Numbered from the stretch's first letter, positions 30,751 through 41,778 are shown. The stretch: DNA of 64,000 nucleotides from Anniella stebbinsi (GCA_029215795.1 JARDYH010000001.1:9790001-9854000), one strand, 5' to 3'. The notes: a model not told the origin generated them from the letters alone. A program made the numbers and translations.

Positions 30751-31190
30751 TTTATTTATTTATTGCATTTCTACACCGCCCAATAGCCGAAGCTCTCTGG
30801 GCGGTTTACAAAAATTAAAACCATTAAAACCATTTAAAATGTAAAACAAACAACAGTATAAAAACATAATATAAACTAAAGTATAAAAACACAACCAGGA
30901 TAAAACCAAGCAGCCATGCAGAAATTAATACAGATTTAAAATACAAATTTAAACAGCAAGGTTAAAAATGAAACTGATGAATTGTTCCAATACTGAGAAA
31001 ATAAAAAGGTCTTCACCTGGCATCTAAAAGAGTATAACGTAATTGCCAGGCGAACCTCTCTAGGGAGCTCGTTCCACAGCCAGGGTGCCACAGCAGAGAA
31101 GGCCCTTCTCCTGGTAGCCACCTGCCTCACTTCCTTTGGCAGGGGCTCATGGAGAAGGACCCCCGAGGATGATCTTAGGGTCTGGGCAGG
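30750..31190 (-). mobile_element. L2-like LINE 3' end, minus strand
   Basis: The minus strand encodes M-R-Q-V-A-T-R-R-R-A-F-S-A-V-A-P-W-L-W-N-E-L-P, the conserved C-terminal segment of L2-type ORFs. ACCGCCCAGAGAGCTTCGGC, a TGTAGAAATGCAATAAA end and a (TAAA)n tail follow. 5' truncated, inactive. Confidence 0.75.
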
Positions 31191-31870
31191 TACATATTTA
31201 TTTCCACGTTAAACTGCACTCAAAATATCTATGCAATTATGTTTGTATTCTCTTATACAGGGATTGAATCTGTAATGGTCTTTACTCTGGTCTATAGACA
31301 GCAACGCTCAATCAGTCAAACAAACACATTTCAATCTGTATTGAAATGTGCATTTTCTTTCAAAATACACATTTCAATCTGAATGTTGGTATGCTTAAAC
31401 TACCAAGAACTGTAGTACAATATGCAAAAAAGTGTGAAGTCTGCTAGAGAGCTGAATTCCAATCTGACAATTCATCCCAAAGTTGGGGAAAATAATCAGT
31501 CTTTTTCTGGTCATGTCAATTTTGCGTTTGTTCAGACATAAATCCATTCCATTCAATTTCGGCAGATTTTTTAAAAACACACACACATACACACAAATTT
31601 ATTTTCATACACAATTTCTCTAAAAAATGTGTATGTAGCTTTCCCTAATATATAAATGTTTGTACGCAACTTTGCTTAATATATGCATGCTGTGTATGTG
31701 ACCTTTGAGCTCAGAATTGCATTGCAAAATCCAGGGAAGTGCACAGTCTGAAAAATAACTACCTTCCTTTCCACATATTTCTCTGGGAGGTGTGAATCAG
31801 GTTGGTTCACTTAAAAATGTGGACCACATGAAATCCTTTCCCATCACTGCCCAATTTCTTACAGTAGTCC
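31191..31870. repeat. Dispersed repeat with ACACATTT and AATGTG motifs
   Basis: Degenerate direct and inverted ACACATTTCAATCTG, CATTTTCTTTCAAAATACAC and TGTGTATGTAGC motifs recur through 31310-31700. Related sequences are at 25690, 52790, 61690 and 63010. No gene. Confidence 0.4.
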
Positions 31871-32182
31871 ATTTCCTACAGTAATTTGCAAAGATCAAAT
31901 TCCTCAAACATCACAAAGAAAACTGAAATTAGTGGTGGCGGTGGTAATGGTGGTGGTGAGGTTGAATTCTCTGTGTGTGTGGGAGCTAAGAAGTGAAACC
32001 CTTCACCCATGGTGAATGTGGACTCAAACTGTATGGCAGTGTGGTAAAACAACAACAAAGTTTCACAATCCTGGCCATTTCATTAGGTTCAATTGGACTT
32101 TTAATTAAAGTTAACTGCATCTGCTTCCTTCTTGTTTTCATTTTGTTTGCACAGCTCTGTTAATGGACTTCTCAAATACAGT
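31871..32182. other. Unassigned spacer
   Basis: A GGTGGTGGT-type trinucleotide stretch lies at 31930-31960. No gene or transposon recognised. Confidence 0.3.
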
Positions 32183-32690
32183 GGCTCAGTTCGGACGACA
32201 CATTAGGCAACGGAGGAGGGGGGAACAATTGTCAGTTGTGTTGCTTATTGTGTCGTCTGGAGGGCAACACACAACGCACACACAACTGACAGTACGTTAA
32301 TCAGGCACTTCAAACAACGGAGCAAAACAACGGGCTTGCATGTTGTTTAGCCCGAAGCCCCATTGTTTAAAGTGCCGTCTAAATTCAGCCCCCCCTCTCT
32401 CCGTGGACTATTCCTTTTTGGAATAGAGTTCTGCTGCCTAGAGCAGCCAAAAAACCCCGGCCACTCTATGCAGCTGGCAGAACTCACGGTGCCTGCTGGG
32501 ATACGGCTGGAGGACACAGGGAGGAGAGGCTGCAACCAAAATGGCTGCCGCAAGTTCGTAGCAGCTGGGGCATTTGTTGGTGCCAAGCAGTGCCGGCTGC
32601 AGTGTGTCGTCTGTGGAGCTCCTCCTGCCTAACGCATGGTCAGTATGTTATTTACTCCTCTGTTGCTTAATATGTCATCCAAACTGAGCC
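32183..32690. mobile_element. MITE with GGCTCAGTTCGGACGAC ends
   Basis: Inverted ends GGCTCAGTTCGGACGACACA and TGTCATCCAAACTGAGCC bound 508 bp, with AGT on both sides (32180-32182 and 32691-32693), a possible 3-bp TSD. A shorter relative is at 63610-63830. The frames inside (32347-32586 minus, 32363-32632 plus) have no recognised domain. Could be PIF/Harbinger-like from the TSD length, but the duplicated AGT does not fit the usual TWA preference. Confidence 0.6.
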
Positions 32691-33059
32691 AGTGTGTTCA
32701 TTTTCAGTTGCTTCTTGAATGTCTGGTCATCCCAGTTCTTCAGTTCATGGACTTATTAATTCATTTTCATGATCGGCCGGAAGGCAAGGTCTTGCAGAAC
32801 ATTAACATTCCATTAAATAATGAAAAAAGAACACTAGGTTGAAGTGACTGGGTTTGGAAGTATCTAGAGAAGGATTCCTATGGTGTACATTTCAGGAAAC
32901 ACCAAAACAAGATCAGATCAACGTTGTTTCCCCCCAATTAGGAAAGAATATCTATCAAGTGGATTTCAAGGGTGTGAGGAGAGTTCAGAAAATTCAGGGG
33001 TGTGTAGCTCCATAATGGAAGCAGAGTTTGGCTAAACATTAGGAGATTTTGGCTAACAG

Positions 33060-33225
33060 ACTGCCTTAGCAAGATGGTGGGCTCTTCTTTGCTGGAGGTA
33101 TTCAATGAGAATCTGGATCGCCAACTGGCAGGCATGCTGTAGTTGCATCTTGCATCAGGTATCCTCTACTGAGCATGGGGCATGATTAAATCACCTTCAA
33201 GATCCCTTCCAACTGTATGATTTTA
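33060..33225 (+). mobile_element. CR1-like LINE 3' fragment
   Basis: The order TTAGCAAGATGGTGGGCTC, TGGAGGTATTCAATGAGAATC, CTGGCAGGCATGCTGTAG, CCCTTCCAACTGTATGATTTTAT follows a CR1 3' end with a decayed tail. Confidence 0.6.
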
Positions 33226-33409
33226 TCTCACGGTCCCTATGGATGGGGCAGTAGGGCCAACTCAAACCCAGCCCTCAGAATCTCCAGTTAAAAGATCACA
33301 AGCAGGAACTGGAAAGATCTCTGCATTGGAGACCTGGTACCACTCAAAACAGAGCATACTGGTCTGTTTCCAGAACAGCGTTCTGCCTGATTGTCAGCCC
33401 AGCATGAAG

Positions 33410-33595
33410 CTGGGCCTGTTCAGACAACATGCTAAGCCATGGTTAGGCTGCAAACCCTTTTGTAGCAAATAGTTAGTGAGCTTGCTTAAACCATGGTTAT
33501 ATAGCCACCATGTTTAGGAATGGCTCACACAACATGCGAAGTCATGGTTCACATGGCACGCTAAGCCATAATGTTTAGCTCAAAATGCTTAACCA
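33410..33595 (-). mobile_element. MITE with GGGCCTGTTCAGACAAC end
   Basis: Starts GGGCCTGTTCAGACAACATG and contains GCTAAGCCATGGTTAGGCTGC and TTGTAGCAAATAGTTAGTGAG. It matches, inverted, the right part of the element at 39786-40310. The other end is eroded. Confidence 0.55.
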
Positions 33596-33599
33596 ATGT

Positions 33600-33712
33600 G
33601 ACTTAGGCAGTGACAACTGTTGGGGCCCAGGACACACTCCAAAACAGTTGTCACTACTGTTATAAAATGCTTTAAAGCACTTTAAAACAGCAGTGTAGAT
33701 CCGCCTTAGCTA
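33600..33712. mobile_element. Fragment of the CAACTGTTGGGGCCC MITE family
   Basis: GACAACTGTTGGGGCCCAGGACACA and AAACAGCAGTGTAGATCCGCC resemble, respectively, the middle and terminus of 12078-12314 and of 45620-45740. Truncated. Confidence 0.45.
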
Positions 33713-33994
33713 GTGTGTGCATTGCTTAAAAGATCAGAGCCCAAGAATGTGTCTGAAATCACCCCTGAATAATGTAATGAGTCAAAGCCATCATTTTCCT
33801 GATGAAGGGAATGTAGGCGATGCTCTAAGTTTGGAAGCATCCTGCTGTCATTCTAAATGGAACAGTTCAGATTACCTTGCTCCTGCACCAACAATAGTCA
33901 CCCCCTGAAGCAGTGTTGATTGAGAAAGTGATATGGAAAATGAGAGAGAAAACAGACAAAAGGGAAGGGAGGGGGACGATTAAGCACTAATCTT

Positions 33995-34934
33995 TAGGGG
34001 TGTGCAACGGATCGGGTCCGATCCACGATCCGGACCCGATCCAGGGGAAATCGGATAAAATTATCCAATCTGATACCCTGCCCCTGGATCGGTCGATCCA
34101 ATCCGATCCGATCTGAAAAGGACCCGATCTGGATCGGATTGGATTGGAGGATCAAACCCCCTCCCCCCTCGCAGTTTTAACCTGCCCGGGCCATCTGCTG
34201 CTGTCCGCTGGCGCCCGTGGGTGCCAGCGGATGGCCCCGGCAGGTAAGAACTGCGAGGGGGAGGCTTACCTGCCAGGGCCGTCCGCTGCTGTCCGCAGGC
34301 ACCAGCGGACGGCAGCGGATGGCCCCGGGAGGTAAGAACTGCGAGGGGGGAGGAGGGAGGGCCCCCCACTTACCTGCCGGTACGTCCTCTTCTTTCACCT
34401 GCTAAAGATCTACTGAGAACTAGGCTTCGCGGCCTAGTTCTCAGTAGAGCGCCAGGTGATGACATCATCACCTGGCACTCTACTGAAAACTAGGCCGCAA
34501 AGCCTAGTTCTCAGTAGATCTCCGGCAGGTGAAGGAAGAGGACGCCCTGGCAGGTAAGGAGGAGCGTGAGGGGGGGCTTACCTGCCAGGGCTGTCCACTG
34601 GCGCCTGTGGGCACCAGCGGACAGCAGCAGACAGCCCCAGGAGGTAACCGCAGGGGGGAGGAACAGGGAGGGGGGAGTTAGGCCCCCACTCACCCACCCG
34701 CCGCCATTTTTTCCCCATAGACTTGCATTGGGGGAAAGCTTTCTTTCCCCCAATGCAAGTCTATGGGGAAAACAAAAATGGCGGCCGATCCAAAAATCAG
34801 ATGTCTGATTTTTGGATCGGGATCGGGCCCAATCCGGTCGGGAGGCCTCAGATTTTGTCCGATCCGGGACAAAGTTGGAGGTCCCGATCCGGTCTCAATC
34901 TGATCCGGGGGGGGGGTGTTCCTGCACATCTCTA
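33995..34934. mobile_element. hAT-type foldback element B, 940 bp
   Basis: Ends TAGGGGTGTGCA and TGCACATCTCTA, with perfect 8-bp TSDs CTAATCTT (33987-33994 and 34935-34942). GATCCGATCC-type subterminal tracts flank a GC-rich interior. Near its midpoint (about 34466) lies the palindrome GGTGATGACATCATCACC, flanked by inverted copies of CTACTGAGAACTAGGC. A separate hairpin with about 30-bp arms (CCCCATAGACTTGCATTGGG) sits at 34705-34790. Same terminal type as element A. Non-coding: the frames within it are GC-rich accidents. Confidence 0.85.
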
Positions 34935-34942
34935 CTAATCTT

Positions 34943-36727
34943 ATTTTAACTGTTGATACAGTCCCCAGCTGTTGCCTCTGCCAATATTTTTTATAATTCT
35001 CTCATTGGGAGCAAGAATGCCATGAGCAGTTCCTTCAGATATGGCACTTGTCATCTTCCATGTGACTCATGCTGCCTACAAGAAAAGCAAAAGCTAGATT
35101 TTGGTAGGGTTGTGGGGGGGGGCAAGAGGTTCTAGGGAAAAGGTTACATGCTAAAGAATCCAAAGACAGGGTAGCAGCAACCCTTCCATTTCTCAGTTTC
35201 TTCTCCTGTTGCACTTGTGTCATGCAGAAAGCAAAGTAGAACTTGTCCGAAGTTGTTCAACCAAAATAGATTATTGGTGGTTTAACACAAAACATCTAGG
35301 ACCACCCCACCTCTACACCTGGCAAATAATGGCAAGACATAGTGAAACATGGTTTGCAAAACCGAACATGACGTCTCAACTTGGTTTATGAGGATCTGAA
35401 ACCATGGTTTGGAGATGGGTTCCAAACCAACATTCAGACAAACCCAAACCAGCAAAATCATAGTTTGAGATGTTGCTCAACCTCTGAAGTCTGCATTTTG
35501 GGTAGCACATCCAGGGTCCACAGGAAATGCAGAGAAAGAGGGAAACCACACCAACCATGTAAGCCTGTACATCTGGAACACAAAGCATAGTCTAGCCATG
35601 AAAACCATGGCCCAGTGCTATATCTGAACTAAGCAGGAGACTCTTCCCATTCATTTCATCAGTGGGGAGAGACAAGTAAGACAACAAGGGGTTGATTCTA
35701 TCTCTATCTATCATCTATCATCTATCTATGGACGTTTGAGGTCTGGTGAATGCTGACAATCCCAGCTGAACACTGTGAAAAGTCTGAAAAGAGAAACACA
35801 TTCTCTCCTTTTTAAGACCTATATTGCTGAACATTGGCCATGACTTTGAGGTGGCTCTTAGCAAATACAGGTGTATGTGAACATTTTCATACATTCACAG
35901 AATGAATTGCCAGCATTCACACACGAAACACAACATTGACCAAATGTGGGACAGTCACTGTAACAAATTCATATATGAACATATCAAGCTGTGTGTTATT
36001 GGAAGTCAGATCATGGGGACATTTAGCTGAGTCAGTGTATTGAACCATCCAGTCCTGAATTAATCTGCTTTGATTGGCAGCAGCTCCAAATCCAGTCTAA
36101 CTCATGACGTTCTATTGGACTAATAACCTAACCATACTGGGATTGCTTGTAGATGAAAGACCTGTTTTAGTCTTGAAGATATTGTTTGGTATGGGGGGGG
36201 GAACTCCCTAGTTAGGTCTGTCGCTGTAACATGCTGCCAGAGGAATGGAATCCCCTCACTGGAACTAATGTAACTCTTGTAGAACTGAGAATATATGTCG
36301 AATCTAAGCAATTAAGGCAGCTTAATTTACCTTTGACTCAGTCAACAGTTGGGTGTCTATGTAAAGGAGAGGGCTGGGTATGTATGAATGGCTTTTTGTA
36401 GACATAGGCTTATGAGTTTAGCTGCTTTAGCCAGAACAAATATATATTTTCAATTTCCTGAATAGCACAGGTTTCAGCTGACTGGTGACAGGGTTAGCTA
36501 GAATAGTACTGTTTACCCATTTTTTTATTTAATTATGTTTGGATCTAGGAAGGGATGACAGAACCAGCAATTTTTGAGCTCAACAAAATCATTCAAAAAT
36601 CACTTGGAAGTGAGGTGTGAGCTTCCATTTCCATTTTCAACCAGGTCTTTTTGGGAAACATGAGCATTTCAAATGGGAAAAGTGCGCATTCCTGTGCATA
36701 TTTTTCAAAAGTGTGTACTTCCAACAA
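34943..36727. other. Repeat-poor stretch; no gene recognised
   Basis: 35220-35610 contains AAACCATGGTTTGGAGATGG motifs that may be a decayed palindromic element. A CTAT/CATCTAT simple repeat is at 35695-35728. 36590-36725 resembles the dispersed ACATTT repeat. No exon recognised. Confidence 0.3.
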
Positions 36728-36729
36728 AA

Positions 36730-36730
<1 letters not shown>

Positions 36731-36776
<46 letters not shown>
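36731..36776. repeat. (AT)n microsatellite
   Basis: About 23 uninterrupted AT units. The frames through it (Y-I-Y-I) are artefacts. Confidence 0.95.
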
Positions 36777-36778
<2 letters not shown>

Positions 36779-36811
36779 CAATGGGCAGGAAACTCAAAGC
36801 AGTAGTCTCGC

Positions 36812-36955
36812 CCAGGGGTGGGCAGAGAGTAGATCTCCAGATGTTCTGGACGTCAACTCCCAACATTCCTGACCATTGCCCATGCTGGTAGGGGCTTTGG
36901 GGAGTTGAAGTCCCAAACATGTGGGGACTTACCTATTTCCCACTCTGGACTAGCC
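36812..36955. mobile_element. hAT-like MITE, CAGGGGTGGGCAG end
   Basis: Starts CAGGGGTGGGCAGAGAG and ends TATTTCCCACTCTG, with opposed ACTCCCAACATTCCTGACC and GGGGAGTTGAAGTCC half-sites. The flanks GTCTCGCC and GACTAGCC agree at 6 of 8 positions, which fits a decayed 8-bp hAT TSD. Confidence 0.6.
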
Positions 36956-37112
36956 CAAGAGGAATAAAAGGCTTCGGTTGAGTTCCAAACCTAGTCAAAA
37001 CATGCTGTTTTCTTGGAGCTATCCAAGATCCTGAACTGATTGAGCCAGTCTCCCTCTGGTATCTGCGGTGCTCTGTTGGCTCCCACTCTTTGTCAAAGCA
37101 GAGCAAAGACTA

Positions 37113-37231
37113 AATCAGGGCTAGGGAACCAGAACTACTACTCCCACCATCCCTGCTTATTGGCCATCCTGGCTGTGGCTGATGAGAGTTGTAGCCCAGC
37201 AGCATCTGGAGGGCTACAGGTCCCTCCCCAC
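37113..37231. mobile_element. hAT-like MITE, CAGGGCTAGGGAACC end
   Basis: Ends CAGGGCTAGGGAACC and GGTCCCTCCCCACTG are inverted. The interior has ACTCCCACCATCCCTGC and GATGAGAGTTGTAGCCC, the half-sites of the family at 36812. Confidence 0.6.
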
Positions 37232-37741
37232 TGATGTACGCCACTGCAAATACATCAAACACAGTTGCCTGGTGTATAGTGACATCTTCAGCGATGCCTA
37301 TGCATTCAGTAAGTAGACTGCGGGATGATGCATCAAAACATCCTTTCCCCCCCCCACCCCACCCAGGTTCTCTCTCACAATAAATGCCGTCTTCACAGCC
37401 TGAGAGACCTGCTCTTGATTCATTAAGGGGGAAAAGATCCCCTGATGGTTGCAGAGCAAGCAGGACTACTTCTAATTATTTCTGCAAGCTCCATAAATTA
37501 AGCTGTCTAAGTGCATCACAGTGTTCCGACTGCCCTTTAATAAGTTCCCGTGTGTTACGTGTGCACCGTGTTGTTTCCATTTAGCGGTTGCTTCTGACAT
37601 TTTTCACCTTACGAAAAGGAATCTGACTCGTTTGCATGCCCTGAGACATTCAGTTTGTGGTGGTGTTTTTTTCTTCCTAAAGGCCACAGGAAACATGCAT
37701 CCCCCCCCCATTAGAATGAGTTATTTTCTGTGCATGCAACA
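37232..37741. other. Unassigned spacer
   Basis: No gene or repeat recognised apart from two poly-C runs (37347-37360 and 37700-37709). Confidence 0.3.
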
Positions 37742-38723
37742 AACCTCAGATCTGAATGCATTGTCTTTGACAAGGGAATGCTGCTATTCTCAGATTCCAA
37801 GCAGGGTTCCAACCAAGAACGCAGAGGCATTTGTATGACTTCAGATTTTAAGCGTTTTGTAAGAACATAATAATTGCCTTGCTGGAACAGAACAAAGACT
37901 CATGTGGTCCACGATGCTTGTTGAAGGTGTAAATCAATGCGAGCTGATATAGGGTTGGATTCAGACGACATCAGTTGAACTCCGAGTCCCATTGAAATCA
38001 ATAGGAAATCGCATTAGTCATGACTTACATCCCATTGAGTTCAAAGGAAACAAAATGCAACTAACAGCGTCCGTTCCAGGCTTTGTGTGAGGACCTAGGG
38101 CAAGAGATTTTTACTTCAGATCTGAGTCATTGTCCGCTGCCACAGGCTGCTTCTATTCACAGATTCAAAGCCAGGTTTCAGCCAAAGAAGCAGAGGCATT
38201 TTGTTTGTCTTCAAACCTTAAGTGTTTTGTAAGAACGTAATATTTGCCTTGCTGGATCAGACTAAAGACTCATCTAGTCCATAATGCTGGTTGAAACTTA
38301 AGTCAATACAAAGTGATATAGGGCTGACCCTAAGAACATAAGAAGAGCCCTACTGGATCAGAACAAGGGTCCATCTAGTCCAGCACTCTGTTCACCCGGT
38401 GGCCAACCAGCTGTCAAAAAGGAACTCACTGGCAAGTCACGAATGCAACAGCACCCTCCCGCCCGTCTTCCCCAGGAACCGGTGCACACAGGCTTGTGGC
38501 CTCTGATATTGAAGGTAGCACATAGCCATCAGGACTAGTAGCCATTGATCGCCTTCTCCTCCAGCAACTTAGTTTGGTTGGATCCAAGCTACATTATTTG
38601 AACTTGGGGTCCTAATGAAATCAACAGGAGATCATATTAGTCATGACCTTCATCCCATTGATTTTAAAGGAAGTGCAATGAACGGTGTGGGTTCCAGGTT
38701 TTGTGTGAGGACCTAGGGCAAGA
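37742..38723 (+). repeat. Diverged tandem duplication of about 365 bp, one unit interrupted
   Basis: Unit 1 (37742-38105) and unit 2 (38112-38723) share, in order, TCAGATCTGA, GCAGAGGCATTT, TTTTGTAAGAAC, ATTTGCCTTGCTGG, GATATAGGG, TTGGATYCA, a CATCCCATTGA block and GTGTGAGGACCTAGGGCAAGA. Unit 2 is longer because a CR1-like fragment (38330-38572) lies inside it. The duplication must predate that insertion. Confidence 0.7.
38330..38572 (-). mobile_element. CR1/L3-like LINE 3' end inside tandem unit 2
   Basis: Starts with TAAGAACATAAGAAGAGCCC, the reverse of the family terminus. It continues GGTCCATCTAGTCCAGCACT, CCAACCAGCTG and CGGTGCACACAGGCTTG, ending near GCCATTGATCGCCTTCTCC. Absent from unit 1. 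Confidence 0.75.
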
Positions 38724-38727
38724 TGCT

Positions 38728-38884
38728 TGCTCCATCTAGCCCAGTATTGTTGACATTGATTGGCAATGCCTCTCATGTTTCAGGTGGGATTCTTTCCTTG
38801 CCTTATCTGGAGAAGCTGGGTATCAAACCGGGGACCTTCTGCGTGCAAAGCATGTGCTCTATCACACTGAGCTATGGCTCCTCC
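38728..38884 (-). mobile_element. tRNA-headed SINE, minus strand
   Basis: On the minus strand it begins GGAGCCATAGCTCAGTGTGAT and has a B-box GGTCCCCGGTTTGATACCC. The body GGCAAGGAAAGAATCCCACC follows and it ends CTGGGCTAGATGGAGCAAG. Lacks the last bases of the copy at 16876. Confidence 0.65.
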
Positions 38885-39585
38885 CTACCATGCCCATGCC
38901 TTAAAGAAAGAGAGGAGAACCATGCATGCTTCCGTATTGCCTCTCTCTTTGCTCATGCTTAAGGCAGTGTGCAATCTGCTGGCCATCAGCTTCTTTCCTC
39001 TCCCCTGGCACCTTCCCCATTGTTCTCAAGACAAATGTTCTCTGTCATTGGCTGCCAACACTCTCTGCCCACTCCCCAGGCTTTTCGTCAGTGACTCCAG
39101 TGAATCAGCCCGACCAGGTGAGCTATGGCCTGTCTGTTACGGACATGCAGCAAGGTACTGGCTTTCCTGCCTTCTGGTGCTGACTCAGCAATGGGACGAG
39201 GAGGGGAATGCAAGAAAGGCTGCGATAGATGCGTGTTCATAAAGGCAAAGAAGAGGACGAGAGGGCAAGGAAAGGTGACAGCTAAGGTGGGGGGGGAGTA
39301 AAAGAAGAACTTGTTTTAAAATCCAAGTGCTAGTAGCTACGAAGGAGCTAGAAAAATCACTGCTGGCTCAAAGTGTTTTGCTACCTGACTCGAATTCCAA
39401 ATGGCACTTTCCCCCAGCAAAGGCCAATGCATTACAAAGTCTTGCTGCACCATTCGGACATTGTTTCCTGGCTTCACTGATTCTCTGCTCCCCATCTGAG
39501 GGAGTAGGGGTCCATGCAGGGGGGGATGGCTATTTATTTAAAAGGCTGCAGTATCTCTCCAAATCATATTGTACTTTGCCTTGTT
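38885..39585. other. Unassigned sequence, no convincing gene
   Basis: The 122-codon frame at 38874-39242 overlaps the SINE head at its start and shows no known domain. I do not call it a gene. Otherwise unassigned. Confidence 0.3.
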
Positions 39586-39592
39586 TTTATCC

Positions 39593-39673
39593 GTGAGGGC
39601 TGAGCCTTCAGTGGCAGAGGTGGGGGTAGGTTATATCAGTGAGGGCTGAGCCTTCAGTGACAGAGGTGGGGGG
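39593..39673 (+). repeat. 46-bp tandem duplication
   Basis: GTGAGGGCTGAGCCTTCAGT occurs at 39593 and again at 39639, each followed by GACAGAGGTGGGGG or a one-base variant. Confidence 0.8.
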
Positions 39674-39785
39674 GTAAGCTTTGACCTAGCTATAAGCTTG
39701 TTCCCGAGGGTAGCTTTTTCCTCCTCCCTATAGCCATGATTGATAACTCTCCACTGCTGGGGGGGGGGCGTTTAAAGTATATAAT

Positions 39786-40310
39786 GGCCCTGTTCAGGTG
39801 ACATATTAAACCATGGTGATTAAGCACTTTAAGACTTTGAGCTGAACATTGTGGCTTAGAGTGTCATGTGAACCATGACTTAGCATGCCGTGTGAACTAT
39901 TCCTAACCATGGTGGCTACATAACCATGGTTTAATTATGGAATTCACAACCACAAGACAGAGCGATGGCCACCAATTTGGATGGCTTTAAAAGGGGGGTT
40001 GATGAATTTCTGGAAGAGGAGAAGGCTATCTACTGGCCCTGATGGTGATGTGCTACTTCCCGTATCTGAGGCAGTAAGCCTGTGTGCACCAGTTACTGGG
40101 GAACATGGGTGGGAGGGTGCTGTTGCACCATGTCCTGCTTTGTTGGTCCCTGGTCAATAGCTGGTTGGCCACTGTGTGAACAGAGTGCTGGACTAGATGG
40201 ACCCTTGGTCTGATCCAGCATGGCACTTCTTATGTTCTTACGCTCACTAACCATTTGCCGCAAAAAGGTTAGCAGCCTAAGCATGGCTTAGCATGTTGTC
40301 TGAACAGGCC
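39786..40310. mobile_element. MITE with GGCCCTGTTCAG ends, split by CR1
   Basis: Left end GGCCCTGTTCAGGTGACAT and right end ATGTTGTCTGAACAGGCC are inverted. Inner text (AACCATGGTGGCTAC, GGTTAGCAGCCTAAGCATGG) matches the copy at 33410-33595. A CR1-like fragment occupies about 39940-40240. Confidence 0.65.
39940..40240 (+). mobile_element. CR1/L3-like LINE 3' end nested in a MITE
   Basis: Contains GATGGCCACCAATTTGGATG (coding tail), GATGTGCTACTTCCCGTATC, GTGCACCAGTTACTGGGG, AACAGAGTGCTGGACTAGATGG and the terminal TTCTTATGTTCTTA. Confidence 0.75.
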
Positions 40311-40592
40311 CACGTAGATTTACAAGCCATTGCCAAGTGTATGTTTTTACACATATCAAAGCATTCCAGTCTCAGAGCTCCATTGGTAGGGTGGATCATT
40401 TGGCTTCTCCATTCCAAGAACTGTCTCTATTGGCTGCCATCCCACTTGCTCATTAAGCATTTATGTGACTTTATGAAAAACTATACACTTGCATGTGTTC
40501 CTGTTCCCTCCTCATCCTCTGCTACCCTGCGGGATTTCCCCTGGGCTGGTGGGGATAGGGTGCCAAAGCTGAGGCTTGGCAGCCTCTGGTGG

Positions 40593-41034
40593 CGGGATGT
40601 GCGGGAATTTGCTATATTAGAATAGGGACCGTGAGCACTCTGGCACCTTCTGGTGATTGGCATGTCCGGAGGTCCCACTCCTCGGGGTCTGTGCAGCTTT
40701 CGTGTCAGGATACGGTTTGCCTTGGGGGACCTTCCTGCCTCACCTCTTTAGAGCTGTGCAGCACTGGAAGGGGGTGACGTGGGGCTGTCTCCCCACACCT
40801 TTCGAAGTGTCACAGAAGAGAGGGGCCAGGTTTACCCGACTCCTGGCTTAGGAGCGTGGCTCTCCCATAATGCCAGGCAAGTATCCTGTGGTAAGGACAT
40901 TGACTCCCGCACTTTCACTTGCAGATCCATGGAGGGGTTGAATCTACGTTATTGTTTGAATAAAGAGGCCCTAGTTTATTCCCAAGCTCTGGTGTCTGTG
41001 TCTTTATTCTATGCTTCCTTCTCCACCCGCAACA
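40593..41034 (+). mobile_element. Possible solo LTR (boundaries tentative)
   Basis: About 440 bp with mixed sequence and a late AATAAAGAGGCCC (about 40961), then CTGGTGTCTGTGTC, a second TTTATTC and an end CCCGCAACA. That polyA signal followed by a short GT-rich U5-like region and a CA end resembles a retroviral-type LTR. GGTGG occurs at 40588-40592 and 41035-41039, but the left copy is not followed by TG, so the 5' boundary is unsure. No PBS, gag or pol seen. The 207-codon frame across it (40779-41402) has no known domain. Confidence 0.4.
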
Positions 41035-41039
41035 GGTGG

Positions 41040-41770
41040 TTCCAGGACAAAGTAGGCAAAAAAACTGTACACAAAAGTCAATCCGTGGCAGGTAAAATTC
41101 CTACTCAGCCTTTCCAAAGGAAACAACTGGCTAATCCCATACTGGCAACAGGGAGGGAGGGAGGGAGGGAGGAAGGGAGAGAGCTGGAAAGTGAAAGAGG
41201 CCAGGTTGATGGTGGGGCTTTCCTTTGTAGGCAGTGCCCCGCCCATGCCTCAAGCTGCTTATGTGCCAATTGCACATGCAGCATCTTTCCATTGTTCCTC
41301 CCACCTGCAGAGGCCGCCTCCCACTGGCGGGGCAGGAAATGGGCTTCTGTGCAAATTTTTCAAAAGTGTGCGCTTTCCCCTCCCTCATTGACTAATTCCT
41401 GAAAATGCATTTTTTTTAAAAAAATGTGCATTTAGAAGTGTGATTATATAGCTAAAGTTATAGATCTATAGTTATAGATAGATATAGATAGATATGCCTA
41501 TGTCAAATGAGAGTTTGACAATGTGCAAGCAGTTTTTTTTTAAAAAACACAAAAAATGCTCCCATTGGTGTTTACATTCAGGGTTGTGCACAGGGAAAGG
41601 TTGGATGATTTGTGAACTAAACTGAAATTCTCATCTATCCCTAGCAGGCAGCATTAGTATTCAAAAGCTTTCTTCAATAACTCATATATTCTTATTGTAA
41701 GTCACCCAGAGAATGTGGTTGTAGGATGACAGAGCCATGCTTAATGTTTTCACTGCTTGGCATAAGGGCA
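41040..41770. other. Unassigned with GGGA repeat and ATAGATA repeat
   Basis: (GGGA)n at 41151-41177 and TATAGATAGATATAG repeats at 41450-41495. 41395-41460 has A/T runs with TGTGCATTT as in the dispersed repeat. No gene. Confidence 0.3.
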
Positions 41771-41778
41771 GTGGTGAC

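Noticed and set aside
36593..36920. Frames with long Y-I-Y-I stretches
   Set aside because: Translation of an (AT)n microsatellite.
40779..41402. A 207-codon frame as a gene
   Set aside because: It crosses the possible LTR and a GGGA microsatellite; no domain is recognisable.
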